Origin: Armatimonadetes bacterium DC
GTDB taxonomy: Bacteria > Armatimonadota > Fimbriimonadia > Fimbriimonadales > GBS-DC
Direction: 5' to 3'
Assembly: GCA_001442985.1 (NCBI GenBank)
Contig: LDYB01000018.1
Coordinates: forward strand, 62,001-126,000
DNA length: 64,000 nt
The stretch's first letter is position 1; each line of letters begins with the position of its first letter. The position numbers were made by a program, and so were the translations under genes. Of this stretch, positions 8,131-15,865 are shown one piece after another. Under the pieces are notes generated by a model. The model ran no database searches. It was not told the origin of the DNA and saw only the letters and a list, made by a program, of their open reading frames with translations.

Positions 8131-8757
8131 TCAGCGTGCGCCCGTGCCGTAGAGCCGGTCGCCGAAGTCGCCCAGACCGGGCAAGATAAATTTGCGTTCG
8201 TTCAGCCCCCGATCCAGCGAGGCGGCGACAATTCGTACCTGCGGGAATTTTTCGTTGAGCAGGCGCACGCCCTCTGGAGCCGCCACCACGCAGATATGCA
8301 CAATCTCTTCCGCGCCTGCGTTCACCAGCACCTCCACCGCCTGCGCCGCCGAGCCGCCCGTCGCCAGCATCGGGTCCAGCAGCAGCACACGGCTGTTATC
8401 CAGCGGCGGGAGTTTGCAGTAGTAGGCGCGGGCAATCGCGGTCTGCTCGTCGCGTTCCAGCCCGATATAGCCGACGCGCAGGTCGGGGAAGAGCTCGGTC
8501 AGCGCCTCCAGCATGCCCAGCCCGGCACGCAGAATCGGCACGGCAACAATCGCCTTCGCCAGCGAGTAGCCTTCCGTGGTCTCCAGCGGGGTCTTGACAG
8601 GGTGGGTACGCACAGGCAAATCGCGCGTGGCTTCTATTGCCAGCAAAAAAGTGAGCTGACGCGCCAGCGCACGGAATCGGGCAGGCTCGGTACGCTCATC
8701 GCGCAACTGGGTCAGGATGTGTTTTACCAGCGGGTGCGACACAATCTCTATCTGCAT
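8131..8757 (-). CDS. upp: uracil phosphoribosyltransferase
   Basis: Upp salvages uracil by transferring it to PRPP to give UMP. The 208-residue length is typical. The PRPP loop LLDPMLATGGSA and the C-terminal GLGDFGDRLYGT uracil-binding segment are present. The start at 8757 is fixed by AAGGAGGG about 8 nt upstream; an ATG nine codons earlier lacks a site. It precedes ftsY and is divergent from the ABC-2 permease pair. Confidence 0.96.
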   Translation of the reverse strand: MQIEIVSHPLVKHILTQLRDERTEPARFRALARQLTFLLAIEATRDLPVRTHPVKTPLETTEGYSLAKAIVAVPILRAGLGMLEALTELFPDLRVGYIGLERDEQTAIARAYYCKLPPLDNSRVLLLDPMLATGGSAAQAVEVLVNAGAEEIVHICVVAAPEGVRLLNEKFPQVRIVAASLDRGLNERKFILPGLGDFGDRLYGTGAR

Positions 8758-8817
8758 CGGCGTTCCCTCCTTGTGATGGGGCAAGGCGTTGCCAGCAGAT
8801 TATACCTTGCAGTGGGG

Positions 8818-8823
8818 TACAAT
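8818..8823 (+). promoter_or_regulatory. -10 box for leaderless ABC-2 permease transcript
   Basis: TACAAT lies 6 nt before the GTG start at 8830, and no ribosome site is present, consistent with a leaderless mRNA. Confidence 0.5.
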
Positions 8824-8829
8824 TCGGGC

Positions 8830-9630
8830 GTGCGCGCCCTTGCCAAGTTCCTCGCGCTGTTGCGAATCTACATCGAGGACAGCCTTGCCTACCGCGCCAG
8901 CGCCTTCATCTGGATGCTGACCGATATCATTCACTGCCTGGTGATGCCGCTGGTGTGGCTCTCCGCATACAACGGCAAAGCCTCGATTGGGGGCTACAAC
9001 CCAGGTGAGATGGTCACCTATTATGTGCTGATGGCGTTTGTTACTAACTTCATCGTGAGCCACCTGATGTGGGACCTTTCGTGGGAGATTAAGGAGGGTG
9101 TGCTGTCGCAGTGGCTGTTGCGCCCTGTGCCGGTGGGCTGGATGCTGTTTGCGCGTAATCTCTCGTGGCGGGCGATGCGGATGGTGATGTTTTTGCCGAT
9201 GGCGGCGCTGGCGCTCTGGTACTACAGTCGGTTCACGACACTCAGCCCGCTTTATCTGGGCTGGGAGTTCTGGCTGAGCGTGTTGCTGGGGCACCTGGTG
9301 TCGTTCTGGGTGGCGTATGCGCTGGCGTGTCTGGCGTTCTGGCTGCAGGAGGTGCAGAGCGTCTTTTCGCTCTACTATGTGCCGATGTTGCTGCTGTCGG
9401 GCTGGGTCGCGCCAATTGCCCTGATGCCGGAGTGGCTCCAGACGCTTGCCAGCCTCATGCCGTTCCGCTACACGACCGCCGTGCCCACCGAGATTGCGCT
9501 GGGCAAACTCACGGGTGATTTGATGTGGTCTCAAATCGGGATTCAGGGGCTGTGGGTGCTGATCGGTATGGGGTTGACTGCGATTCTCTGGCGTGCGGGG
9601 TTGCGCCAGTATACGGGGGTGGGCATGTGA
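8830..9630 (+). CDS. ABC-2 family transporter permease, subunit 1
   Basis: This 266-residue integral membrane protein has about six hydrophobic segments. It resembles the PF06182 (DUF990) group of ABC-2 permeases, with an N-terminal amphipathic ALLRIYIEDSLAYRASAF segment. The GTG start at 8830 is chosen because a TACAAT box lies 6 nt upstream and the longer open frame is only the antisense of upp. It overlaps the next permease by 4 nt (GTGA), so the two are probably a heterodimer. The ATPase partner is not encoded next to it. Substrate unknown. Confidence 0.82.
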   Translation: MRALAKFLALLRIYIEDSLAYRASAFIWMLTDIIHCLVMPLVWLSAYNGKASIGGYNPGEMVTYYVLMAFVTNFIVSHLMWDLSWEIKEGVLSQWLLRPVPVGWMLFARNLSWRAMRMVMFLPMAALALWYYSRFTTLSPLYLGWEFWLSVLLGHLVSFWVAYALACLAFWLQEVQSVFSLYYVPMLLLSGWVAPIALMPEWLQTLASLMPFRYTTAVPTEIALGKLTGDLMWSQIGIQGLWVLIGMGLTAILWRAGLRQYTGVGM

Positions 9631-10424
9631 GACGGCTGCGCTTTTACTGGAACCTCTACCGCGCGTTTTTGCGCACGAGCCTCGTGCGCGAGATGGAGTT
9701 CCGCGCCAACTTCTGGGCAAAGATGTTTTACAACGCCATCTGGCTGGGCTTCTTTCTGGTGACGCTGAAGATTATCTACCGCCACACGGAGTCTATTGCA
9801 GGCTGGACGGAAGCGGAGGCGCTGATGCTCGCCGCGACGCTCTACTTTATCGACGCGCTGATTGCTACCTTCTTCTACTTCGGGCTGTCGGAGCTGCCCA
9901 CGATGGTGCGTCAGGGCACGCTGGACTTCGTGCTGTTCAAACCCGTCGATTCGCAGTTCTGGATTTCCCTGCGACGGATTAATCTGGACCAGCTCGGCTC
10001 GCTGGTGGTGGCGGTTCTGCTGGGGATATATGCGCTGTTTCGGCTGGAGTATATGCCCTCGCTGCTGAATGTGGCAGTCTATCTGGGCATGGTGTTCACG
10101 GGCGTGCTGATTTTCTATTCGTTCCACTTCATGATGATGACTCTGAGCATCTGGCTGGTGCGGGTGGAGAATCTGTGGGTGTTGTCGGAGGTGTTTGCGC
10201 AGATAGGGCGCTTTCCGACGGATGTGTTCGACGCGGTGTTGCGTCGTGTGTTCACCTATGTGTTGCCTGTGGCGTTTCTGGCGACGATTCCGACGAAGGC
10301 GTTGCTGGGCAAGGCGTCGCCTGCGTTTCTGGTGTTTGCCGTGGTGTGGGGTGTGAGCTTTTTTATCGCGGGGCGGGCGTTCTGGCGGTTCGCCCTGCGC
10401 AGCTACACCAGCGCAAGCTCTTAA
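9627..10424 (+). CDS. ABC-2 family transporter permease, subunit 2
   Basis: This 265-residue, multi-pass membrane protein is the partner of the preceding permease. It shares an N-terminal FLRTSLVREMEFRANFWAKM segment typical of PF06182 and the family's LDFVLFKPVDSQF loop. The GTG start overlaps the upstream stop codon, indicating translational coupling. The 3' end overlaps the convergent ligase gene by 4 nt. No ATP-binding gene follows, so the transporter must use an ATPase encoded elsewhere. Confidence 0.82.
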   Translation: MRRLRFYWNLYRAFLRTSLVREMEFRANFWAKMFYNAIWLGFFLVTLKIIYRHTESIAGWTEAEALMLAATLYFIDALIATFFYFGLSELPTMVRQGTLDFVLFKPVDSQFWISLRRINLDQLGSLVVAVLLGIYALFRLEYMPSLLNVAVYLGMVFTGVLIFYSFHFMMMTLSIWLVRVENLWVLSEVFAQIGRFPTDVFDAVLRRVFTYVLPVAFLATIPTKALLGKASPAFLVFAVVWGVSFFIAGRAFWRFALRSYTSASS

Positions 10425-11530
10425 ACGCCGCGTTTCGTTTCGGCGATCAGCCAGTCCACCACCGCTTTCAGGTCGCCGCCTGACTCTTCGTAGACCTGCA
10501 GTTGCTTGTCGGCGCTGGTGCCCTCTTTGACGATGCGTCGGGCGCGTTTTGCCTCTTCCCAGCAGCCCAGATGCTCCGCATAGGGGCGTATCAGCGCCAG
10601 CAACTCCTCAACGAGCTCTTCAAAGGGTACTTTTTTGCCCAGCCCGAAGTCTATCAGCTCCCCGTGGATGCCGTGTCGCACAGCAAGCCACTTGTTTTCG
10701 CGAATCAGGTCGCGATGATAAATCCGCCATGAGCGATTGCCCAGCCGCAAGTCCACCAGAAACGCCACCAGCGACTGAATCAGCGCCACCAGACACACGG
10801 CGTCCTCTATGGAGGTACAAATATCGCACACGCGAAACTCGAGCGTTTTGTATTTGGGGTGTGGGCGCACATCCCACCACACTTTGGTGCGGTCATCTAT
10901 CACCCCCACGCGCTCTAAGGTACACATGAAGAGGTCGTAATCGGCGTAGGAGGCGAACGAGTCGGGAATTCCTGTGCGGGGCAGGTTCTCGAAGACCACG
11001 CTTCGGTAGGACTTCAGCCCTGTGCGGCGTCCATCCCAGAAGGGCGAGCTGGTGGAGAGCGCCAGCAGGTGGGGCAAGAAGTAGCGTGCCTGATTGAAGA
11101 TGTCTATGGTGAGCTCCAGGTCGCCGATACCCACATGCACATGCATGCCGAAAATCAGCAGGCGGCGGGCAATATCTTGCATATTCTCTTCGAGCGCCTT
11201 GTAGCGCAGGCGTGGGGTGATGCTCTGGTCTACCCAGCGTGAAAACGGGTGCGTGCTGGCAGCCACGATATGCTTGCCCTGCGACTCGGCGATTTCGATC
11301 AGGGCGCCGCGAAGTCGTTGCAGCTCGCTCCGTACTTCCTGCACCGTCTGGCAGATATGGCTGCCCACCTCAATCTGCGACTCCATGAACTCCTCTTTCA
11401 CCTGATCCTGCAGGCGCACGCGCCCGTCGGGCAGAATCTTGGACACATACGAGTCGAGCGCACGGGTTTCGGCGTCCACAATCTGATACTCTTCTTCCAC
11501 GCCCAGAGTGAGCGGAATCCCTTTGAACAT
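10421..11530 (-). CDS. carboxylate-amine ligase, glutamate-cysteine ligase family 2 (YbdK-like)
   Basis: This 369-residue protein fits the GCS2/YbdK family. It opens with LTLGVEEEYQIVDAETRALD, typical of the family, and contains HVHVGIGDLE and WWDVRPHPKYKTLEFRVCD. Members ligate glutamate to amine substrates using ATP. The exact substrate cannot be assigned, because YbdK-like proteins have only weak gamma-glutamylcysteine activity. GAGGG lies 7 nt before the ATG. It converges on the ABC-2 pair. Confidence 0.85.
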   Translation of the reverse strand: MFKGIPLTLGVEEEYQIVDAETRALDSYVSKILPDGRVRLQDQVKEEFMESQIEVGSHICQTVQEVRSELQRLRGALIEIAESQGKHIVAASTHPFSRWVDQSITPRLRYKALEENMQDIARRLLIFGMHVHVGIGDLELTIDIFNQARYFLPHLLALSTSSPFWDGRRTGLKSYRSVVFENLPRTGIPDSFASYADYDLFMCTLERVGVIDDRTKVWWDVRPHPKYKTLEFRVCDICTSIEDAVCLVALIQSLVAFLVDLRLGNRSWRIYHRDLIRENKWLAVRHGIHGELIDFGLGKKVPFEELVEELLALIRPYAEHLGCWEEAKRARRIVKEGTSADKQLQVYEESGGDLKAVVDWLIAETKRGV

Positions 11531-11580
11531 GAGAAATCCCTCGTGCTGTTAATTTATGCGGATTGTTGGCGAATCCTGCC

Positions 11581-12735
11581 CTACAGCACGCCCGTTTCAG
11601 GATTCAGCGCGTTTTCGGCGAAGCGGGTGGGGCGCAGGGGCGTGATGTCCACAGGAAGGGGTAAGCCCAGAATGAGCCGCGCGACAATCTCGCCCAGCGC
11701 GGGCGCGTGCATCACCCCGTGCCCCGAGGAGCCGTTCACCAGATACAGCCCTCTGCATTCGGGCGCCTCACCCACAATTGCGTGGCGGTCAGGCGACATC
11801 TCATAGAGTCCCGCCCAGCTGGTGTGGGGGTCTATGCGCGCTTCGGCAAGGCATGGCACCCGCTGGCAGGCGCGCTGATGGACAATCTCCAGCCACTCGG
11901 TCTCCAGAGTAGGCTCAAGGGTATGCTCCTCCTTCAGCCCGTGCGGATAGAGCAGCAGCACGCGCCCATCGCGCACGCGCAGGTGAAACCCGTCGCTGAC
12001 ATCGATGCTCATGGGCATCGTTTCAGGGAGTTTGTCGAACGGGTAGGTCTGGGCGACCTGACGCTTGACGGGCGTTACGGGCAGACGAAGGTTTGCCGTG
12101 CGCGCCAGTTCGGCTGCCCATGCGCCACAGGCGTTCACCACGGCGCCCGCCTCGATGCGCTCGGAGCCAACTTCCACGCCTCGAATGCGCTCCCCTTCGC
12201 GCCAGAGGCGCACCGACGGCACGCCAAACCGATACTCCACTCCCAGCCGCTGTGAGGCGCGCCAGTAGCCCTCCAGAATCTGCATCGGGCGAGTGAACCC
12301 GTCCCAGTCGCAAAAAGTGCCGCCCACCAGATCGTCTGTACGGAGGGCGGGGTTAATCTGGCGAATCTCGTCTACCGCCACCTCGCGTGCGGCGTGGACG
12401 CCTGCGGCATGTTGTACCGCCAGCGCCTGCCGCAACAACCCCATTTGCGCTTCCGTCGTGGCGCAGAAGAGATAGCCATACGGGCGATAGCCTGAATCGA
12501 CGCCGATTTCTTCTGGGAAACGCAACAGTTTCTCTCGCGAAAGCATCGAGAGGCGCACATTGATTTCCGTTGTGAACTGGCAGCGGAAACCGCCTGTCGC
12601 TTTGCCCGTGCTACCTGCCCCCAGCGACTCCGCGCGTTCCAGCACCAGTACCCCCTTCTGCCCCAGCGCGCTCAGGTGATAGGCGACGCTCACGCCTATC
12701 ACCCCTGCGCCCACCACAATCACCTCATACGCCAT
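11581..12735 (-). CDS. FAD-dependent amino acid/sarcosine oxidase-like oxidoreductase (DAO family)
   Basis: This 384-residue flavoprotein starts with the dinucleotide-binding motif VIVVGAGVIGVSVAYHL. It has the DAO-family C-terminal block MSPDRHAIVGEAPE...YLVNGSSGHGVMHAPALGE. Relatives are sarcosine oxidase beta subunits and D-amino-acid or glycine oxidases. The substrate cannot be predicted. The start at 12735 is preferred over an ATG six codons earlier because a TAGAAT box (12743-12748) lies exactly 7 nt upstream, suggesting a leaderless message. No partner subunits are nearby. Confidence 0.86.
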   Translation of the reverse strand: MAYEVIVVGAGVIGVSVAYHLSALGQKGVLVLERAESLGAGSTGKATGGFRCQFTTEINVRLSMLSREKLLRFPEEIGVDSGYRPYGYLFCATTEAQMGLLRQALAVQHAAGVHAAREVAVDEIRQINPALRTDDLVGGTFCDWDGFTRPMQILEGYWRASQRLGVEYRFGVPSVRLWREGERIRGVEVGSERIEAGAVVNACGAWAAELARTANLRLPVTPVKRQVAQTYPFDKLPETMPMSIDVSDGFHLRVRDGRVLLLYPHGLKEEHTLEPTLETEWLEIVHQRACQRVPCLAEARIDPHTSWAGLYEMSPDRHAIVGEAPECRGLYLVNGSSGHGVMHAPALGEIVARLILGLPLPVDITPLRPTRFAENALNPETGVL

Positions 12736-12742
12736 GCCCTCG

Positions 12743-12748
12743 ATTCTA
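12743..12748 (-). promoter_or_regulatory. -10 box for leaderless oxidoreductase transcript
   Basis: TAGAAT sits 7 nt before the chosen ATG (12735). This spacing supports both the start choice and leaderless translation. Confidence 0.45.
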
Positions 12749-12906
12749 CCCATCTCGCTTCAGCAAACGATCGCATGGCTACGCCCTGCCGCCAGCCCTT
12801 CACGCAAGCCATTTTCTGGGAGAATTTGGCTCCAAAATCCACCCCAAATCAGAACAAATCCCGTAAAAACCCCGATTTTTTAAGACTCTCGTAAGACCCC
12901 GTGTGT

Positions 12907-12912
12907 TATAAT
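12907..12912 (+). promoter_or_regulatory. -10 box of the S74 protein gene
   Basis: TATAAT is followed by a short leader with GGAGG and the ATG at 12935. An upstream in-frame ATG at 12920, 7 nt from the box, could serve as a leaderless start. Confidence 0.5.
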
Positions 12913-12934
12913 GCACGCGATGGAGGTCGGAAGT

Positions 12935-14383
12935 ATGTGGAAGCAAGTGTCTTTGTTGCTGGCTTTGCTGACAACTCTGGCGCTTGCGTGCGCCCAGCCG
13001 TTTACTTTTCAGGGGTTCCTGAAAGACAACGGTAACCCCGCGAACGGGACTTACGACTTTCGTTTCCGACTGTACGACGCCCTCACTGGGGGGACGCAGA
13101 TTGGCGCAGACCAGTTTGCGGATGACCTGAATGTGCAGAACGGCTTGTTCACCGCCACGATAGACTTCGGCTCGTCGGTGTGGACAGGCGCGGACAGGTA
13201 TCTGGAGATTGCGGTGCGTCCGGGCAGTAGCACGGGCGGCTATCAGGAGCTTGCGCCGCGTGTGAAAATCAACCCGACGCCGTATGCGATACGCGCGGCG
13301 ACGGCGGGCACAGCGAACCCAATCGGTTCGGCGGGGGGCGACCTGAGTGGGAGCTACCCGAACCCGACGGTGGCGCGGTTGCAGGGGCGCGCGGTGTCGT
13401 CTACAGCGCCGACAGCGGGTCAGGTGCTGAAGTGGAATGGCAGCGCGTGGGCGCCCAGCAACGACCTGCGCGACGCCTTCTGGCAGGCGTCGGGGAGCAA
13501 CATCTTCTATAATGCTGGGCGTGTCGGCATCGGCACGAGCAGTCCTGACAGCCACTTGCATGTGGAGACGAACATAGCCCTCGGCGCTATCTATGGCTCG
13601 GCATCCGCCACCAGCGGCGCCACCTACGGCGTGTGGGGGCGTAGCAACAGCACCGATGGCACGGGCGTGTTCGGCTGGGCATCCGCCACCAGCGGCTACA
13701 CCTACGGCGTGGTTGGGCGAAGCGCCAGCACCGCTGGCACGGGCGTGTACGGCGATGCCACCGCCACCAGCGGCACCACCATCGGCGTGTATGGAGAAAG
13801 CCGTAGCCCCGATGGCAGGGGCGTGTACGGCTTGGTATCCGCCCCCAGCGGCAGAAACTGCGGCGTGATTGGGCTAAGCTTCAGCCCCGATGGCATCGGA
13901 GGCTACTTTCAGTCGCGAGGCAGAACTGGCGCGCGCATCGCTGCTTTCTGGAACAATACCATCTACTTCTACAACGACTGGCCTGCAGGCTGGGCTGGGG
14001 GACTGGAAACCTACGACATCGTGTGCGCCAGCATCCGAACGAACGGCGTCTACACCCGTTCAGACGAGCGGCTCAAGCGCGACATCCAGCCCCTGAATGC
14101 GAGCGATGCCTACCAGCGCCTGTTGAACCTGCGCCCTGTGTCGTACTACTGGCGGGAAGCACCGCTCCCGCAGAGCCTGCAATACGGGTTTGTCGCTCAG
14201 GAGTTGCGGGAGATATTCCCCGAGCTGGTGGAGGAAGGCGGCGACGCCCAGAAGACGCTCGCCGTGAACTATCAGGCGCTCGTTCCGCTGCTGGTGAACG
14301 CCCTGCAGGTACAGGAAGAGCGTATTCGGAAGCTGGAGGCGGAGCTGCAGCAGCTGCGGGCACAGCAGGGTCGGAAGCAGTAG
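12935..14383 (+). CDS. secreted repeat protein with C-terminal S74 chaperone (endosialidase-type) domain
   Basis: This 482-residue exported protein has a signal peptide (about 1-21, ending ALACAQ) and a beta-rich N-terminal domain often found with tail-fibre-like proteins. A linker (GGDLSGSYPNPTVARLQG) leads to four 26-residue repeats at about residues 219-315. The last part is an intramolecular chaperone region (about 375-445: RSDERLKRDIQ, YGFVAQELREIFPELVEE) followed by a coiled coil. S74 domains help trimeric fibres fold and then cleave themselves. The start at 12935 is set by GGAGG 8 nt upstream. It is probably a surface fibre. Confidence 0.82.
   Translation: MWKQVSLLLALLTTLALACAQPFTFQGFLKDNGNPANGTYDFRFRLYDALTGGTQIGADQFADDLNVQNGLFTATIDFGSSVWTGADRYLEIAVRPGSSTGGYQELAPRVKINPTPYAIRAATAGTANPIGSAGGDLSGSYPNPTVARLQGRAVSSTAPTAGQVLKWNGSAWAPSNDLRDAFWQASGSNIFYNAGRVGIGTSSPDSHLHVETNIALGAIYGSASATSGATYGVWGRSNSTDGTGVFGWASATSGYTYGVVGRSASTAGTGVYGDATATSGTTIGVYGESRSPDGRGVYGLVSAPSGRNCGVIGLSFSPDGIGGYFQSRGRTGARIAAFWNNTIYFYNDWPAGWAGGLETYDIVCASIRTNGVYTRSDERLKRDIQPLNASDAYQRLLNLRPVSYYWREAPLPQSLQYGFVAQELREIFPELVEEGGDAQKTLAVNYQALVPLLVNALQVQEERIRKLEAELQQLRAQQGRKQ
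13591..13902 (+). repeat. four 78-bp tandem repeats inside the S74 gene
   Basis: The word GCATCCGCCACC and its variants start at 13601, 13679, 13757 and 13835, a spacing of exactly 78 bp. Each unit encodes 26 residues of the form ATSG-TYGV-GRS-S-DGTGV-G. The exact spacing and high identity suggest recent unequal crossover. Confidence 0.85.
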
Positions 14384-14398
14384 CGCATCCCCTTTCTG

Positions 14399-14427
14399 CC
14401 CCCTCTCCCGCACCGCAGGAGAGGGGG
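14399..14427 (+). terminator. hairpin terminator of the S74 gene
   Basis: CCCCCTCTCC and GGAGAGGGGG form a perfect 10-bp stem with a 9-nt loop, 16 nt after the stop codon. No T-run follows. Confidence 0.55.
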
Positions 14428-14432
14428 ACCCC

Positions 14433-14540
14433 TGCCTCGCCGATGTGAACTGCGATAGCACCGTAGACGACGCCGACCTGCTGAGTGTGTTGTTCAACTT
14501 CGGCAGTGGCTGTCAGGGCACAGCACGGCTCTGCTCGTGA
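14433..14540 (+). pseudogene. orphan dockerin-like EF-hand fragment
   Basis: One frame reads CLADVNCDSTVDDADLLSVL then FNFGSGC and runs to a stop at 14538-14540. This is nearly identical to the C-terminal EF-hand motif of the subtilase at 55375 (residues 448-471). There is no start codon or upstream domain in this frame; it lies behind the terminator of the S74 gene. It is most simply the tail of a lost gene. Confidence 0.65.
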
Positions 14541-14553
14541 AGTCACGGGCAGG

Positions 14554-14559
14554 TATACT
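14554..14559 (+). promoter_or_regulatory. -10 box for leaderless GH5 transcript
   Basis: TATACT ends 6 nt before the ATG at 14566, and no ribosome site is present. Confidence 0.5.
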
Positions 14560-14565
14560 ACCGCC

Positions 14566-15567
14566 ATGCGCGAGTTGCCCGAAGCAAGCCATGCCAAACT
14601 GCCGCGCTGGCGGGGCTTCAACCTGCTGAACCGATTCGGGCTGGAGTGGAGCAACCGCCCGTTCGAAGAGCGCGAATTTGAATGGATCGCCGAACTGGGG
14701 TTCAACTTTGTCCGCCTGCCGATGGACTATCGCATCTGGACGGACAAAGCCAACCCCTACAACCTTGACCAGAGCGTGCTGGAAGATATTGACCGCGCCG
14801 TGCGCTGGGGCGAGAAATACAAGCTCCATGTGCAGATTAACTTTCACCGTGCGCCCGGCTACACCGTCGCTTCGCCGCCTGAGCCAGCAAGTTTGTGGAC
14901 GGACCCGGAGATGCAACGCCTCTGCGCCCACCACTGGGAGCAGTTCGCCCGACGCTATAAGGGCATTCCGGGGCGGCAGTTGAGCTTCAATCTGTTCAAC
15001 GAACCTTCGGGTGTGGACGCCGAGCGCCATCGGCAGGTGGTGGAGCGCGTGGTGGAAGCCATCCGCAAGGTAGACCCCCAGCGATTGATTGTGTGCGACG
15101 GGCGCGACTGGGGGCTGACCCCTGCCGAAGAGCTGCTCCCGCTGAAAGTGGCGCAGGCGACGCGCGGCTACCAACCGTTCCGACTGACCCACTACATGGC
15201 GGAATGGGTGCAGGGCGCGGATAAGTGGGAAAAGCCCACCGAGTACCCCCTCAAGGAGGGCGACACCGTGTGGGACAAGAACCGCCTGTGGGAGACCTTC
15301 TACGCGCGGTGGAAAGCGTTTGAAGGGCGCGGCGTCGGCGTGATGGTGGGCGAGTTCGGCGCGTACAACAAGACGCCCCACAAAGTCGTGCTGGCATGGA
15401 TGCGCGATATGCTGGAACTCTGGAAAGCGGCAGGCTGGGGCTGGGCGCTCTGGAACTTTGAAGGCAGCTTCGGCATCCTCAACAGCCAGCGCGCCGATGT
15501 GAAGTACGAATCGTGGCGCGGCAAACAGCTGGATCGGGCGATGCTTGAGCTGCTCCAGCAGTATTGA
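14566..15567 (+). CDS. glycoside hydrolase family 5 (cellulase-like)
   Basis: This 333-residue (beta/alpha)8 enzyme has the GH5 acid/base glutamate in FNLFNEPSG (Glu146) and the nucleophile in VMVGEFGAY (Glu263). RGFNLLNRF and FVRLPMDYRIW match the family's first strands. GH5 enzymes cleave beta-1,4 or beta-1,3 glucans and mannans; the substrate is undetermined. There is no signal peptide from the chosen start, so it may act in the cytosol on oligosaccharides, unless a longer N-terminus is used. The start is supported by the TATACT box 6 nt upstream. Confidence 0.87.
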   Translation: MRELPEASHAKLPRWRGFNLLNRFGLEWSNRPFEEREFEWIAELGFNFVRLPMDYRIWTDKANPYNLDQSVLEDIDRAVRWGEKYKLHVQINFHRAPGYTVASPPEPASLWTDPEMQRLCAHHWEQFARRYKGIPGRQLSFNLFNEPSGVDAERHRQVVERVVEAIRKVDPQRLIVCDGRDWGLTPAEELLPLKVAQATRGYQPFRLTHYMAEWVQGADKWEKPTEYPLKEGDTVWDKNRLWETFYARWKAFEGRGVGVMVGEFGAYNKTPHKVVLAWMRDMLELWKAAGWGWALWNFEGSFGILNSQRADVKYESWRGKQLDRAMLELLQQY

Positions 15568-15575
15568 GGGGCGTG

Positions 15576-15581
15576 TATAAT
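15576..15581 (+). promoter_or_regulatory. -10 box of the acylphosphatase gene
   Basis: TATAAT lies 8 nt before the ATG at 15590 (5 nt before an in-frame TTG), again with almost no leader. Confidence 0.5.
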
Positions 15582-15589
15582 TCGCTTTG

Positions 15590-15865
15590 ATGAAGCGGTT
15601 GTACGCACAGGTGTACGGGCGCGTGCAGGGCGTGGGCTTTCGCTGGTTCGTGCAGGAACACGCCACGCGATTGGGGCTAACCGGCTATGTGCGCAATCTG
15701 CCCGACGGCTCGGTGGAGGTGGTGGCAGAAGGAGAGGAGTCAGCGCTCCGTACCCTGCTGGAACAGGTGCTTCGGGTGGGTCCGCCGGGCGCGTGGGTGC
15801 GTGAAGTGGATGCTCACTGGGACACGGGCACGGGCGAGTTTGGGGAGTTTCGGATTGCGCGTTAG
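15590..15865 (+). CDS. acyP: acylphosphatase
   Basis: This 91-residue enzyme hydrolyses acyl phosphates. The signature [18 protein letters not shown] contains the phosphate-binding arginine, and [16 protein letters not shown] contains the catalytic asparagine. The length is typical. A TTG one codon earlier is an alternative start. Its end overlaps the start of the next membrane protein gene by 11 nt, which suggests coupling. Confidence 0.93.
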   Translation: MKRLYAQVYGRVQGVGFRWFVQEHATRLGLTGYVRNLPDGSVEVVAEGEESALRTLLEQVLRVGPPGAWVREVDAHWDTGTGEFGEFRIAR

